A stretch of DNA of 64,000 bases from positions 1,178,001 to 1,242,000 of the forward strand of contig NZ_CP081864.1 of NCBI RefSeq assembly GCF_019797845.1, in the 5' to 3' direction. The notes beneath the pieces were generated by a model. That model was not told where the DNA came from, did not search any database, and saw only the letters and a list, made by a program, of their open reading frames with translations. Both the position numbers and the translations under genes were made by a program. Below, in pieces: positions 19,247 to 28,640 of the stretch; the first letter of the stretch is position 1, and each line of letters starts with the position of its first letter. This DNA comes from Symbiopectobacterium purcellii. GTDB lineage: Bacteria > Pseudomonadota > Gammaproteobacteria > Enterobacterales > Enterobacteriaceae.

Positions 19247-19585
19247 ATGAAACTGGTTACTGTGGTGATAAAACCATTCAAGCTGGAAGATGTGCGTGAA
19301 GCCTTATCTTCTGTCGGCATCCAGGGGCTCACCGTCACTGAGGTGAAGGGATTTGGACGCCAGAAAGGCCATGCGGAGTTGTATCGCGGTGCTGAATATA
19401 GCGTTAACTTTTTGCCGAAAGTGAAAATTGATATTGCCATCGCTGACGATCAGGTTGATGAAGTCGTTGATGTGATTAGTAAAGCGGCTTACACCGGTAA
19501 AATTGGCGACGGTAAGATTTTTGTTGCTGAACTGCAACGCGTTATCCGTATTCGTACGGGCGAAACTGACGACGCCGCACTGTAA
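19247..19585 (+). CDS. glnK: GlnK, PII nitrogen signal protein
   Basis: Trimeric PII-family protein, 112 residues. It binds and blocks AmtB when nitrogen is plentiful and signals nitrogen status through uridylylation. The uridylylation residue Tyr51 lies in the T-loop ELYRGAEYSVNFLPK, and the B-loop region reads TGKIGDGKIFV. The ATG at 19247 is chosen over an upstream start because it gives the family start MKLVTVVIKPFKLEDVREAL; AAGGGGAAG precedes it. It is the first gene of the glnK-amtB operon behind a sigma-54 promoter. Confidence 0.97.
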   Translation: MKLVTVVIKPFKLEDVREALSSVGIQGLTVTEVKGFGRQKGHAELYRGAEYSVNFLPKVKIDIAIADDQVDEVVDVISKAAYTGKIGDGKIFVAELQRVIRIRTGETDDAAL

Positions 19586-19618
19586 TGCCTGGCTGACGAA
19601 AAATTGGGATGGATGAAA

Positions 19619-20911
19619 ATGAAAATACGTGTCTCTTCATTATTAGGCCTTGCCGCCGCAGCGTTACTTCCGTCGCTGGCAATGGCCGCTGATACACCGG
19701 CAATCGACAAAGCGGATAACGCTTTTATGATGATTTGTACCGCGCTGGTACTGTTCATGACGCTGCCCGGCATTGCGCTGTTTTACGGCGGCCTGATTCG
19801 CTCTAAAAACGTGCTCTCCATGCTGACGCAGGTTACCGTAACGTTTGCCATGGTGTGTGTGCTGTGGGTTATCTACGGTTACAGCATGGCCTTTGCCACC
19901 GGTAATGCCTTCTTTGGCGGCCTGGATATGTTCATGTTCAAAGGCATTGAGCTGAAATCACAATCTGGCACGATTTATCAACTGATTCACGTCGCTTTCC
20001 AGGCTTCCTTCGCGTGCATTACTGTCGCGCTGGTGGTTGGTGCGATTGCTGAACGTATCCGTTTCTCTGCGGTACTGATTTTTGCTGCTATCTGGCTGAC
20101 GTTCTCTTATCTGCCGTTGACGCACATGGTGTGGGGCGGCGGTTTCCTGGCGGCTGATGGCGCGCTGGACTTCGCAGGCGGTACTGTGGTGCACATCAAT
20201 GCCGCGGTTGCGGGGTTGACCGGTGCTTATCTGCTGGGCAAACGTGCCGGTTTCGGCAAAGAAGCCTTCAAACCGCACAACCTGCCGATGGTGTTTACCG
20301 GCACGGCTATCCTCTATATCGGCTGGTTCGGCTTCAACGCAGGCTCTGCCGCTGCTGCGAACGAAATTGCTGGTCTGGCATTCCTGAACACCGTAGTCGC
20401 GACCGCGGGTGCGATTCTGGCATGGGTTATCGGTGAGTGGATGGCGCGTGGTAAGCCTTCTCTGCTGGGTGCCTGTTCCGGTTGTATCGCAGGCTTGGTT
20501 GCTATCACGCCAGCCGCGGGAACCGTGGGTGTGGGGGGGGCGCTGATCATTGGTCTGGTCGGTGGTTTCGCTGGCCTGTGGGGCGTAACGGTACTGAAAA
20601 GATGGCTGCGCGTGGATGACCCGTGTGACGTGTTCGGTGTGCATGGCGTGTGCGGTATCGTTGGTTGTATCCTGACGGGGGTATTTACCTCGGCTTCTCT
20701 GGGCGGCACGGGGTACGCGGAAGGCGTTACCATGGCGCATCAGGTCTGGGTACAGCTGTTCAGCGTGATCGTCGCCTTCATCTGGTCCGGTGTTGCTGCC
20801 TTCATCGCATTCAAAGTCGCAGACCTGGCCGTTGGCCTGCGTATGCCGGAAGAACAAGAGCGTGAAGGCCTGGATGTTAACAGCCATGGCGAAAATGCTT
20901 ACAACCAGTAA
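19619..20911 (+). CDS. amtB: AmtB ammonium channel
   Basis: Trimeric Amt/Rh-family ammonium channel, about 430 residues. A cleavable signal peptide (to about LAMA) is followed by eleven hydrophobic spans. Conserved Amt stretches are DNAFMMICTALVLFMTLPGIALFYGGL, the pore-His region LTHMVWGGG and DPCDVFGVHGVCGIVGC. The C-terminal GlnK-contact tail reads EEQEREGLDVNSHGENAY. ATGs at 19613 and 19619 are both possible; 19619 has better spacing from GGATGG and matches the E. coli MKI start. It lies 33 bp after glnK and ends at a strong terminator. Confidence 0.97.
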   Translation: MKIRVSSLLGLAAAALLPSLAMAADTPAIDKADNAFMMICTALVLFMTLPGIALFYGGLIRSKNVLSMLTQVTVTFAMVCVLWVIYGYSMAFATGNAFFGGLDMFMFKGIELKSQSGTIYQLIHVAFQASFACITVALVVGAIAERIRFSAVLIFAAIWLTFSYLPLTHMVWGGGFLAADGALDFAGGTVVHINAAVAGLTGAYLLGKRAGFGKEAFKPHNLPMVFTGTAILYIGWFGFNAGSAAAANEIAGLAFLNTVVATAGAILAWVIGEWMARGKPSLLGACSGCIAGLVAITPAAGTVGVGGALIIGLVGGFAGLWGVTVLKRWLRVDDPCDVFGVHGVCGIVGCILTGVFTSASLGGTGYAEGVTMAHQVWVQLFSVIVAFIWSGVAAFIAFKVADLAVGLRMPEEQEREGLDVNSHGENAYNQ

Positions 20912-20925
20912 TTTCTGCACGATAT

Positions 20926-20958
20926 AAAAAACGCGGGCCAAGGCCCGCGTTTTTTTTT
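20926..20958 (+). terminator. Terminator after amtB (bidirectional)
   Basis: ACGCGGGCC / GGCCCGCGT with an AA loop, flanked by A6 and T9. It can also serve tesB on the other strand. Confidence 0.92.
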
Positions 20959-20988
20959 GCTTAAGAATAAGGGAACGTGCTTTCTGTG

Positions 20989-21855
20989 TTAAGGCGCATC
21001 ATGCCGCCGCATGACCCCTTCTTGTACCGTGGAAGCTACCAGCGTCCCGTCCTGAGTGTAGAACTGGCCACGAACAAAGCCACGGGCACCTGAAGCCGAT
21101 GTACTCTCCACGGTATAGAGCAGCCAGTCGTCGAGGCGGAAAGGGCGGTGGAACCACATAGAGTGGTCGATGGTGGCGACTTGCATTCCTGGCTCAAGAA
21201 AACCTACGCCGTGTGGTTGCAATGCGGTGAGCAGGAAATTGCAGTCCGATGTGTAACCCAGCAGGTATTTATGAATTCGCTCGTCATCGGGCATGACGCC
21301 GTTGGCTCTGCACCATACATGACGGATGGGCTCATCCACGTGGCCTTTGAGGGGGTTATGAAATTTTACCGGACGCATTTCGATGGCACGCTGTTGCAGA
21401 AATTTGTCACGAAACTGTTCAGGCAGTAAATGCACCATGCTCTGCGCAATCTCTTGTTCTGAAGGCAAGGATTCTGGCCCAGGGACTTCCGGCATGGTGT
21501 TTTGATGTTCAAAGCCGCTCTCTTGGCGTTGAAAAGAGGCGGTCATAAAAAAGATGGGCTTGCCATTTTGGATGGCGCTGACACGCCGTGCGCTAAAACT
21601 GTTGCCATCACGCAGGTTCTGCACATCGTAGACAATCGGTTTTCGGCTGTCGCCCGGCAATAAAAAGTAGCTGTGGAACGAGTGCAACCCTCGACCCGCC
21701 TCGACGGTCTGTTTGGCCGCATACAATGCCTGACCGACTACCTGTCCGCCGAACACCTGGCGTAATCCTAAGTCTTCGCTTTGTCCCCGGAAGAGTCCTT
21801 CCTCAATCTTTTCCAACTTCAGCAATTCGAGAAGATGCTGTAGTGCATGGCTCAT
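20989..21855 (-). CDS. tesB: TesB, acyl-CoA thioesterase II
   Basis: Double hot-dog thioesterase with broad acyl-CoA specificity, 288 residues (E. coli 286). The ATG at 21855 gives [25 protein letters not shown], aligning with the E. coli start; an upstream in-frame extension has no homology. Conserved stretches are [37 protein letters not shown] and [17 protein letters not shown]. It is convergent with amtB and divergent from ybaY, as in E. coli. Confidence 0.97.
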   Translation of the reverse strand: MSHALQHLLELLKLEKIEEGLFRGQSEDLGLRQVFGGQVVGQALYAAKQTVEAGRGLHSFHSYFLLPGDSRKPIVYDVQNLRDGNSFSARRVSAIQNGKPIFFMTASFQRQESGFEHQNTMPEVPGPESLPSEQEIAQSMVHLLPEQFRDKFLQQRAIEMRPVKFHNPLKGHVDEPIRHVWCRANGVMPDDERIHKYLLGYTSDCNFLLTALQPHGVGFLEPGMQVATIDHSMWFHRPFRLDDWLLYTVESTSASGARGFVRGQFYTQDGTLVASTVQEGVMRRHDAP

Positions 21856-22112
21856 GGATTCTCTCCCTTGGTGGTAATCGCGTGTTGTTAACGTATAACG
21901 GTAAGTCATAAAGCCTATTGGGGCGGCAGCAAGCTTTCGCATCGGCATTTTCGAAAAATGATAAATTCAGAATGTTGAACGCTGCCAAATGGCTAATGTG
22001 GGTCATACTTTCATTATCACGTCAGTGTAAGCATGCAGCACAACACGGTTGTGTTGTGCATTGCAGCTCAAGCCTGACGTCGTTACAGACAATAACGAAA
22101 GGAGACTCGCCA

Positions 22113-22628
22113 ATGAAATTATGGCATATCTTAGGTAGTATCACGTTATCTGTCGTGTTGACTGGCGCGGCGCTAGCCGCGACAACGGTCACCGATTCGC
22201 CGAGCGCTTCACAAACCCAGCTTGCCATGCCTGCGGTCAGCGGTACCATCAATCTGCATCAGCGCATCGCGTTGCCGCCCAATGCAGCCTTAACGGTTAC
22301 CGTTTCTGATGCCACCGTGTCGGATGCGCCGTCGCGCGTGCTGGCGCAAAAAGTGGCGTGGACGGATGGGAAACAGGCTCCGTTTATCTTCTCCTTACCG
22401 TATAACCCTGCCGACGTTTCGCCAAATGCGCGTATTCTGCTCAGCGCAGCGGTAACGATTGATAACCGCGTGGTGATGGCGACGCAGGACATCCCCGCCG
22501 TGATCAACAATGGTGTGACGCGCGCGGATTTGCTGTTGATTCCCGTGGAGTCAGTGGCGCTGCCAACGCACTCGCAGGGTGGCTTGTTGACCCCCAGTGC
22601 CCATACGCCGCTAAACACTGAGGGATAA
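22113..22628 (+). CDS. ybaY: YbaY family exported protein (no lipobox)
   Basis: Envelope protein of the YbaY/Hsl-type beta-sandwich family, 171 residues. The family core is clear: LPPNAALTVTVSDATVSDAPS, FSLPYNPADVSPNARILLSAAVT and a Pro/Ser-rich tail. E. coli YbaY is a lipoprotein, but here the signal sequence ends GAALAATTV, with no Cys near the cleavage site, so signal peptidase I cleavage after ALA is likelier. The ATG at 22113 has AAGGAG upstream. It is convergent with ybaZ, 13 bp apart. Function is unknown. Confidence 0.9.
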   Translation: MKLWHILGSITLSVVLTGAALAATTVTDSPSASQTQLAMPAVSGTINLHQRIALPPNAALTVTVSDATVSDAPSRVLAQKVAWTDGKQAPFIFSLPYNPADVSPNARILLSAAVTIDNRVVMATQDIPAVINNGVTRADLLLIPVESVALPTHSQGGLLTPSAHTPLNTEG

Positions 22629-22641
22629 CACCTCATGGCTC

Positions 22642-22959
22642 TCAGGGCGTTTCGCCCTGCCAGCCATAGCGAGCGAGATCGATGCTGCCCTGACGCGTAA
22701 AGGTTATCCCTTCGGCCCTGAGCGCTTCGCGTTGGCGAATGTAATCCGGGCCAGTCAGCGAAATTTCACCATGACGATTTGTTACCCGATGCCAGGGAAG
22801 CGAGCTGCCTTCGGGCAGCTTTTTTAATACGCCGCCGACCTGGCGGGCAGCGCGTGCGGAACCCGCCAGGCGGGCCACTTCCCCGTAGGTGGTAACTTTG
22901 CCCCAAGGGATGGCGGCTACAATATGAAAAACGCGCTGGCGAAAGTTGTCCTGCTCCAT
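22642..22959 (-). CDS. ybaZ: YbaZ/Atl alkyltransferase-like protein
   Basis: DNA-damage recognition protein of 105 residues related to O6-alkylguanine-DNA alkyltransferase. The active-site motif is PWHRV rather than PCHRV, with Trp in place of the acceptor Cys. It therefore binds but does not repair alkylated guanine, and is thought to hand lesions to nucleotide excision repair. The fold is marked by IPWGKVTTYGEVARLAG and the Arg-finger helix SARAARQVGGVL. The start MEQDNFRQRVF is reasonable. It is convergent with ybaY, and an ERIC follows its start side. Confidence 0.95.
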   Translation of the reverse strand: MEQDNFRQRVFHIVAAIPWGKVTTYGEVARLAGSARAARQVGGVLKKLPEGSSLPWHRVTNRHGEISLTGPDYIRQREALRAEGITFTRQGSIDLARYGWQGETP

Positions 22960-22992
22960 CGCTACTCCTGTTAATACTACGACGAATCAACA

Positions 22993-23119
22993 TATACCCG
23001 TCATGCTTCACGTTGCAGGTGCGTTGGCTACGTTCACACACCCAAATCACTTACCTGAGTCAGCGCATCGAGACGGCTTCAGTTGCCGCCTTCCTGCAAC
23101 GCAAATTATTTAGGGTATA
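22993..23119 (-). repeat. ERIC element, full length (127 bp)
   Basis: Begins TATACCCGTCATGCTTCA and ends AAATTATTTAGGGTATA; the length is exactly the 127 bp of the classical enterobacterial repetitive intergenic consensus. It lies between ybaZ and ffs, in the same orientation as the copy at 23623. Confidence 0.92.
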
Positions 23120-23208
23120 GTGGCACAGGTGTTCGGGCTTGCAAACGGACGTTTCGCCGGTCGAGAAACTGAAATCGAATAAGAAAACAACGGTCGGCTG
23201 TGGTCAAC

Positions 23209-23237
23209 TTGCAATTGCGGTGCGCATACCCGATAAT
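23209..23237 (+). promoter_or_regulatory. Promoter of ffs
   Basis: TTGCAA (23209-23214), 17 bases, GATAAT (23232-23237), then a GC-rich discriminator typical of stable RNA promoters. Transcription would begin about 30 nt before the mature 4.5S RNA, consistent with a 5' leader removed by RNase P. Confidence 0.75.
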
Positions 23238-23274
23238 GCCCACGCTCTGTACCACGCAGAGCAAACGAATCAAT

Positions 23275-23388
23275 GGAGGCCCTGTCGGTTCTCCCGCAAC
23301 ATTACCCTGTGGACTCGGTCAGGTCCGGAAGGAAGCAGCCGCAGCAGGAGACGTGTGTGCCGGGATGCAGCTGGCAGGGCCTCCACCC
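23275..23388 (+). ncRNA. ffs: 4.5S RNA of the signal recognition particle
   Basis: RNA scaffold of the bacterial SRP that binds Ffh and directs nascent membrane proteins to FtsY. It is 114 nt, the E. coli length. The ends GGAGGCCCTG and CAGGGCCTCC pair. The apical Ffh-binding core contains TCAGGTCCGGAAGGAAGCAG, with the GGAA tetraloop and symmetric internal loop. A CCACCC end and a T5 run follow. It is flanked by two full ERIC copies in the same orientation. Confidence 0.97.
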
Positions 23389-23622
23389 TTTTTATTCATC
23401 GTCATTTTTATTTTCCGCGCTTTTTTATTCTCATTCTTTTCTTTCTGTTTTGCATATTGAATACGTTTATTGATGATATCCCGTTGCTGATGATGTGCCC
23501 TATTGGTATTAAAGCGTATGTGGATAAGCACTGTGGCGTCATTATCTAAAAAACATGATGACGGTAAACGTGACAAAATATTGTTGATTTGGGATAAGTT
23601 GACGGATTTCACGCCGGTAAAA
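23389..23622. other. Gene-free interval after ffs
   Basis: AT-rich sequence between the 4.5S RNA and the second ERIC. The pyrimidine-rich start provides the ffs termination tract. I see no convincing gene or RNA in the rest. Confidence 0.6.
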
Positions 23623-23749
23623 TATACCCGTCATACTTCACATTGCCGGTATGTTGACTGCGTTCGCTCACCTGAATCACTGGTTTGTATCAGTTCATCG
23701 GGATTCCCTCATTTTCCGCCTTCCAGCAACTCGAATTATTTAGGGTATA
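23623..23749 (-). repeat. ERIC element, full length (127 bp), second copy
   Basis: Same termini as the 22993 copy (TATACCCGTCATACTTCA ... GAATTATTTAGGGTATA), same orientation, 503 bp further on. It ends 13 bp before the hha stop codon. Confidence 0.92.
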
Positions 23750-23762
23750 TAAACACCATGCT

Positions 23763-23966
23763 TTAGCGGACGTATTTCCAAACGGCGGTAGGGACCTTGT
23801 CGTAAATCTTGTTCATCGTTAGCTCGGCTAAACGATGATCGGCGGCAGAATAAAACATTTCCAGCTCATCGCTAGACAACTGATACTTGTTCTTCTCGAT
23901 AACGCGTTCAAGCGTGTCAATCGTTGTACACTTGCGTAAGCGCATCAAATAATCAATTTTTTTCAT
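23763..23966 (-). CDS. hha: Hha/YmoA family nucleoid modulator
   Basis: Small H-NS partner that adjusts silencing of horizontally acquired and environmentally regulated genes. The ATG at 23966 yields 67 residues, the YmoA length, with AAAGGT upstream. The family sequence is strong: [28 protein letters not shown] and [22 protein letters not shown]. The upstream neighbour tomB on the same strand makes the usual tomB-hha pair (62 bp apart). Confidence 0.95.
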   Translation of the reverse strand: MKKIDYLMRLRKCTTIDTLERVIEKNKYQLSSDELEMFYSAADHRLAELTMNKIYDKVPTAVWKYVR

Positions 23967-24028
23967 GGCGACCTTTATCAAAACAATACCAGCACCTGGT
24001 GGTTAATTAATATAAAAGCATCTATTGC

Positions 24029-24397
24029 TTAAGATTTAGCAGATGAACAGACGTTCTCCTGTGAGAACATTCCTAATAACGCGGCTTTAGAACGTTGCCA
24101 ACGTTGCAGTTCGGCACCATTAATCCCATAGTTACTGAACAACGCATAGGTGTCATCTAAATACTGCTCGACCCGTTTTGAAAGCTCGTCTTCATCGGGG
24201 TATTTTATTTTAAATGTCAGAATAAATGTAGCTATATGCTCAATCAATTCATTTAATTGGAGATTGATCGCAGATGTTGGGTAATTGACCCAGCCATGAC
24301 TGCTATCCCCCAATGTGGCGATGCTTTCGTCACAGAGATTTTCACACAAGAATCGGAGTTGGGCAATATCATAATGTTTCGGTGAGTACTCATCCAT
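24029..24397 (-). CDS. tomB: TomB (YbaJ), Hha toxicity modulator
   Basis: Cytoplasmic antitoxin-like partner of Hha, about 122 residues. Conserved block MDEYSPKHYDIAQLRFLCENL and HGWVNYPTSAINLQLNELIEHIATF match E. coli YbaJ. The ATG at 24397 has a GGAG eight bases upstream; an in-frame GTG at 24406 is less likely. It lies directly upstream of hha. The TomB family detoxifies Hha, and both affect biofilm and fimbria expression. Confidence 0.93.
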   Translation of the reverse strand: MDEYSPKHYDIAQLRFLCENLCDESIATLGDSSHGWVNYPTSAINLQLNELIEHIATFILTFKIKYPDEDELSKRVEQYLDDTYALFSNYGINGAELQRWQRSKAALLGMFSQENVCSSAKS

Positions 24398-24844
24398 ATC
24401 GTTCACTCCGTCATGCTGTTATTTCACATTACCTCAGGCTGCCCGTGAAACCCGCAACGCTGATGGAACGTAATAGAAAACCCTGACAACAGTTGGTAAC
24501 TCCTTGGTTAAGTGATGAAATAAGCTCACATTTATCCTGATGGAAAGTACGGATTACACGGCATACCGCACCACCCATACGCTAACTATAGCAAAAGAAT
24601 CACAGATTATCGCAAAAAATAAGTAAGGTTTTTGACCCTATTTAATCAGATAGACGCGCTGTATAGCCGATATATATAATAAGTGATACTGTGTTTCATA
24701 ATATTACTTTATTAAATTCTCTTACAAATTTGAGCGAGAATTATCTTATAACGGTTACTTGGCTGGCTTTATCATCACGCGCGCAAAGGAAATTAATGAC
24801 GTGAGTGGTTGGGAATGGACTTTTATTAACGCATTGATATGTAA
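24398..24844. promoter_or_regulatory. AT-rich leader region of tomB-hha
   Basis: About 450 bp without a gene, strongly AT-rich with A/T tracts (24600-24740), as expected for a promoter under H-NS/Hha silencing. I see no operator or RNA I can support. Confidence 0.5.
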
Positions 24845-24873
24845 TAAAAAGCCCTGGACAGGTCTAGGGCTTG
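24845..24873 (-). terminator. Terminator after rpmJ2
   Basis: On the reverse strand: AGCCCT-A-GACC ... GTC-C-AGGGCT, then T5. It lies 22 bp past the rpmJ2 stop. Confidence 0.8.
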
Positions 24874-24894
24874 AACGGTGCGCTGCTGCCATTG

Positions 24895-25035
24895 TCAGCG
24901 TTTTTTCTTTCTGCCTTGCACGGCCTTAAAACGTGGATTTGTCTTACAAATAACATAAACCCGCCCGTGCCGGCGCACAACCTTACAATCTTTATGGCGT
25001 GTTTTTGCCGAACGTAATGAACTGAGAACCTGCAT
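24895..25035 (-). CDS. rpmJ2: Ribosomal protein L36 paralogue (zinc-free), YkgO
   Basis: 46-residue basic protein reading [20 protein letters not shown], then [22 protein letters not shown], a clear match to E. coli YkgO. It lacks the full set of zinc-binding cysteines of RpmJ and replaces that protein in ribosomes under zinc shortage, releasing zinc. It lies 30 bp after rpmE2 on the same strand and shares its promoter. It was found by reading the reverse strand directly because it is very short. Confidence 0.95.
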   Translation of the reverse strand: MQVLSSLRSAKTRHKDCKVVRRHGRVYVICKTNPRFKAVQGRKKKR

Positions 25036-25065
25036 ACTTTCCCCCACTGGAAATTACATATTTCG

Positions 25066-25314
25066 CTATTTTAAAAAATGGCCAAAACGCTTGTTAAACC
25101 GTGCCGTACTTCCTTCTTTGGCATACTCTTTTTGTTTCCCGGTGTAATAGGGATGCGATGCTGACGATACATCAATCGTGACATAGGGATAGGTTACGCC
25201 GTCCCGCTCGATGGTGCGGTCTGTCTGGATGGTTGAGCCAACCATAAAATACGCATCAGCACTGGTATCGTGAAAGGCTACGGTACGGTAGTGCGGGTGG
25301 ATATTCGCTTTCAT
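25066..25314 (-). CDS. rpmE2: Ribosomal protein L31 type B (zinc-free), YkgM
   Basis: 82-residue L31B paralogue: [39 protein letters not shown] and [12 protein letters not shown]. It has no cysteines, so unlike RpmE it does not bind zinc. Together with rpmJ2 it forms the zinc-sparing ribosomal pair that enterobacteria express when Zur is derepressed. A perfect palindrome 14 bp upstream of the start fits a Zur operator. Confidence 0.96.
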   Translation of the reverse strand: MKANIHPHYRTVAFHDTSADAYFMVGSTIQTDRTIERDGVTYPYVTIDVSSASHPYYTGKQKEYAKEGSTARFNKRFGHFLK

Positions 25315-25327
25315 TAAAAACCTAGTT

Positions 25328-25345
25328 GTTATGTTATAACATAAC
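25328..25345. promoter_or_regulatory. Probable Zur operator (18-bp perfect palindrome)
   Basis: GTTATGTTATAACATAAC is its own reverse complement and contains the TGTTATAACA core of gamma-proteobacterial Zur boxes. It sits immediately upstream of rpmE2-rpmJ2, an established Zur target. Confidence 0.8.
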
Positions 25346-25436
25346 TAATTGTGCGCTTCTTCGGGTACAAGATCAACCCTCTTGTGTCTGAGGGTTTGAC
25401 GCAGTGGGGGCAGGGTGGTGGTCAAAGCAGGCGGGC

Positions 25437-25463
25437 AAAAAAAAGGCCGCTTGCGCGGCCTTT
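25437..25463 (-). terminator. Terminator after acrB
   Basis: On the reverse strand AAAGGCCGC / GCGGCCTTT with a 4-base loop, followed by T8. It lies 15-40 bp past the acrB stop. Confidence 0.9.
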
Positions 25464-25477
25464 GGGGAATAACTCAG

Positions 25478-28400
25478 TTACGGTTTTTCAACGATATGGC
25501 TGTGTTCAATATCTTCATTTTTCTTGCTAAAGCGGCGGCGTACCACCACAAAGAACACAGGAACAAAGAAGATCGCCAGCACCGTTGCGGTAATCATCCC
25601 ACCCATTACGCCAGTACCTACGGCGTTCTGTGCGCCGGAGCCGGCACCGGAGCTGATGACCAACGGCACTACGCCGAGGATAAAGGCCAACGAGGTCATC
25701 AGGATGGGGCGCAGACGCATACGTACTGCATCAAGCGTCGCCTCCACCAAGCCTTTGCCTTCTTTCTCCATGAGGTCTTTGGCGAATTCAACGATAAGAA
25801 TCGCGTTCTTCGCCGATAGACCAATGGTGGTCAGCAGCCCTACCTTGAAGTAGACGTCGTTCTCCAATCCACGCATGGTGGCGGCCAGCAGCGCACCAAT
25901 AATCCCGAGCGGCACCACCAGCATGACGGAGAAGGGGATAGACCAACTCTCATAGAGCGCGGCCAGACACAGGAACACCACAATCAGCGAAATGGCATAC
26001 AGGGCCGGTGCCTGGTTACCCGACAGACGCTCCTGATAGGACATCCCGGTCCAGTCGTAGCCAATACCTTCCGGCAACTGTCTGGCGAACTCTTCCATCA
26101 AGGCCATCGCTTCACCGGTACTCTTACCTGGCGTTGCTTCACCCTGAATCTGCATGGACGGCTGTCCGTTATAGCGTTCCAAGCGCGGTGAACCGTGCGT
26201 CCAGTGGCTTTGTGAGAAGGAAGAGAACGGCACCATCTGATTATTGCTACCGCGCACATACCAGCGCTCAATATCGCTTGGTAGCATACGGAACGGCGCA
26301 TCAGCCTGCACATACACTTTCTTCACACGGCCACGGTCAATAAAGTCATTGACGTAGCTGCCGCCCAGTGCGGTTGCCAGCGTGGCGTTGATATCCGACA
26401 GGGACACCCCCAGCGCCTGCGCTTTTTCCTGATCGATATCGATACGGAACTGCGGAGTATCTTCCATGCCGTTTGGACGTACACCGACCACGGTATCAGG
26501 ACGCTGTGCGGCCATTCCCAGCAGTTGGTTACGCGCCGCGGTCAGTTTCTCGTGTCCCAGGTTAGCCTGATCCAGCAACTGGAAATCAAAACCGGTTGCG
26601 GTACCCAGCTCAACGATGGCAGGGACGTTAAAGGCGATAACGATCGCTTCCTTGATTTGCGAGAAGGCAGCGTTAGCCCGACCGGCAATGGCGCCGACCT
26701 TGTTTGCCGCACCGGGACGTTCACCCCAGTCTTTCAGACTGGCGAACACCAGACCGGCGTTCTGTCCACGACCGGAGAAACCGAAGCCGTTAACGGTAAA
26801 GACCGAGTTAACGTTGTCTTTCTCATTCTCCAGGTAGTGCTTGGTCACTCGCTCCAGCACGCGCTCGGTACTCTCTTGGGTTGCACCGGCGGGCAGTTGC
26901 ACCATGGTCAAGAGCACGCCCTGGTCTTCTTCCGGCAGGAAGGAGCTTGGCAGACGCATGAAAAGCACGGCGAGGCCAACCACAATCAGCAGGTAGACCA
27001 CCAGATAACGACCGGTGCTGCGCAAAATGTTGGCAACGCTATCGGTGTAATGGGTGGTGCTCTTTTCAAACAGTTTGTTGAACCAACCGAAGAAACCTGT
27101 TTTCTCGTGATGGTCGCCTTTGGCGATCGGTTTGAGCAACGTGGCACAGAGCGCCGGCGTCAGAATCAATGCCACCAGTACCGACAGCACCATCGCGGAT
27201 ACAATGGTGATGGAGAACTGGCGGTAAATGGCACCGGTAGAACCGCCCGTGAACGCCATCGGAATAAACACCGCAGACAGCACCAGCGCAATACCGACCA
27301 GCGCGCCCTGAATCTGCGACATCGATTTCTTGGTGGCTTCCTTGGGCGGGAGCCCTTCTTCCATCATTACGCGCTCGACGTTCTCCACCACCACGATGGC
27401 GTCATCCACCAGCAGGCCGATGGCCAGTACCATGGCGAACATGGTTAAGGTGTTAATCGAGTAACCGAAAGCAGAAAGAATGGCAAAGGTGCCTAACAAC
27501 ACCACCGGCACCGCGATCGTCGGGATCAACGTGGCTCTGAAGTTTTGCAGGAACAGGTACATCACCAGGAACACCAGCACGATGGCTTCCGCCAGCGTTT
27601 TTACCACTTCGTTAATCGAGATCTTAACGAACGGTGTGGTGTCGTAGGGATAAACCACTTTCAATCCAGCCGGGAAGAACTGCTGTAGCTTAACCAACTC
27701 GGCTTTAACGGCGGAAGCCGTATCCAGCGCATTCGCACCGGTTGCCAGCTTGATACCGACACCAGCGGCTGCCTGACCGTTGTAGCGCGCAATAACGCTG
27801 TAGTCTTCACCACCCAACTCCACGCGGGCGACATCACGCAAGCGTACCTGCGAACCGTCAGCGTTGACGCGCAACAGAATGTTGGAGAACTCATCGGCAG
27901 ATTTCAGTCGCGTTTGGGCAATGATCGATGCGTTAAGCTTCTGCCCCGGCAGCGGCGGTGTACCCCCCAGTTGTCCGGAGGCAATTTGGTTGTTCTGCAC
28001 TTTGATGGCAGCCACCACATCGCCAGTGGTCATCTGGAAGCTATTGAGCTTGTTCGGATCCAACCAGATACGCATGGCGTATTGGGCACCAAACAACTGC
28101 ACGTCACCGACACCGTTGGTACGGCTGAGCGGGTCTTTGATGTTCGCTGCCACGTAGTCAGCGATATCCTGCTGCGTCAATGAGCCGTCTTCAGAAATAA
28201 AGCCAGCTACCATCAGGAAGCTGCTGCTCGATTTCTGTACGCTCACGCCCTGTTGCTGCACTTCCTGCGGCAACAGCGGCATCGCCAGTTGCAGTTTGTT
28301 CTGTACCTGGACCTGAGCAATGTCCGGATCCGCTTTCGAGTCAAACGTCAGCGTAATCTGAACTGTACCCGATGAATCACTGCTGGATGCCATGTAGAGC

Positions 28401-28624
28401 AGGTTATCGATACCGTTCATGTTCTGTTCGATAACCTGAGTCACGGAGTCTTGCAGTGTAGAAGCATCCGCGCCCGGGTAGTTCGCCGTTATTTCAATGG
28501 CCGGTGGTGCAATGGTCGGATATTGGGCGATAGGCAACTTGATAATTGCCAACGCCCCCGCCAGCATCACCATAATGGCGAGCACCCATGCAAAGATGGG
28601 ACGATCAATAAAAAACTTAGCCAT
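25478..28624 (-). CDS. acrB: AcrB, RND multidrug efflux pump
   Basis: Trimeric proton-driven inner-membrane pump exporting drugs, bile salts and plant antimicrobials through AcrA and TolC. It has 1048 residues (E. coli 1049), start [24 protein letters not shown] landmarks: twin aspartates of the proton relay in [14 protein letters not shown], the substrate-domain motif [21 protein letters not shown], and the second membrane repeat ending at [14 protein letters not shown]. It lies 16 bp downstream of acrA in the acrAB operon. Both genes look intact. Confidence 0.98.
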   Translation of the reverse strand: MAKFFIDRPIFAWVLAIMVMLAGALAIIKLPIAQYPTIAPPAIEITANYPGADASTLQDSVTQVIEQNMNGIDNLLYMASSSDSSGTVQITLTFDSKADPDIAQVQVQNKLQLAMPLLPQEVQQQGVSVQKSSSSFLMVAGFISEDGSLTQQDIADYVAANIKDPLSRTNGVGDVQLFGAQYAMRIWLDPNKLNSFQMTTGDVVAAIKVQNNQIASGQLGGTPPLPGQKLNASIIAQTRLKSADEFSNILLRVNADGSQVRLRDVARVELGGEDYSVIARYNGQAAAGVGIKLATGANALDTASAVKAELVKLQQFFPAGLKVVYPYDTTPFVKISINEVVKTLAEAIVLVFLVMYLFLQNFRATLIPTIAVPVVLLGTFAILSAFGYSINTLTMFAMVLAIGLLVDDAIVVVENVERVMMEEGLPPKEATKKSMSQIQGALVGIALVLSAVFIPMAFTGGSTGAIYRQFSITIVSAMVLSVLVALILTPALCATLLKPIAKGDHHEKTGFFGWFNKLFEKSTTHYTDSVANILRSTGRYLVVYLLIVVGLAVLFMRLPSSFLPEEDQGVLLTMVQLPAGATQESTERVLERVTKHYLENEKDNVNSVFTVNGFGFSGRGQNAGLVFASLKDWGERPGAANKVGAIAGRANAAFSQIKEAIVIAFNVPAIVELGTATGFDFQLLDQANLGHEKLTAARNQLLGMAAQRPDTVVGVRPNGMEDTPQFRIDIDQEKAQALGVSLSDINATLATALGGSYVNDFIDRGRVKKVYVQADAPFRMLPSDIERWYVRGSNNQMVPFSSFSQSHWTHGSPRLERYNGQPSMQIQGEATPGKSTGEAMALMEEFARQLPEGIGYDWTGMSYQERLSGNQAPALYAISLIVVFLCLAALYESWSIPFSVMLVVPLGIIGALLAATMRGLENDVYFKVGLLTTIGLSAKNAILIVEFAKDLMEKEGKGLVEATLDAVRMRLRPILMTSLAFILGVVPLVISSGAGSGAQNAVGTGVMGGMITATVLAIFFVPVFFVVVRRRFSKKNEDIEHSHIVEKP

Positions 28625-28640
28625 GAATTACAGGCTCCTG

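Noticed and set aside
19958..20941. Open frame of 327 codons opposite amtB
   Set aside because: Antisense to intact amtB with shadow-type composition.
23139..23549. Open frame of 136 codons running through ffs
   Set aside because: It covers the 4.5S RNA gene and its promoter; the translation has no recognisable features.
26525..27448. Open frame of 307 codons opposite acrB
   Set aside because: Antisense to intact acrB; His/Gln-rich composition typical of a shadow frame.
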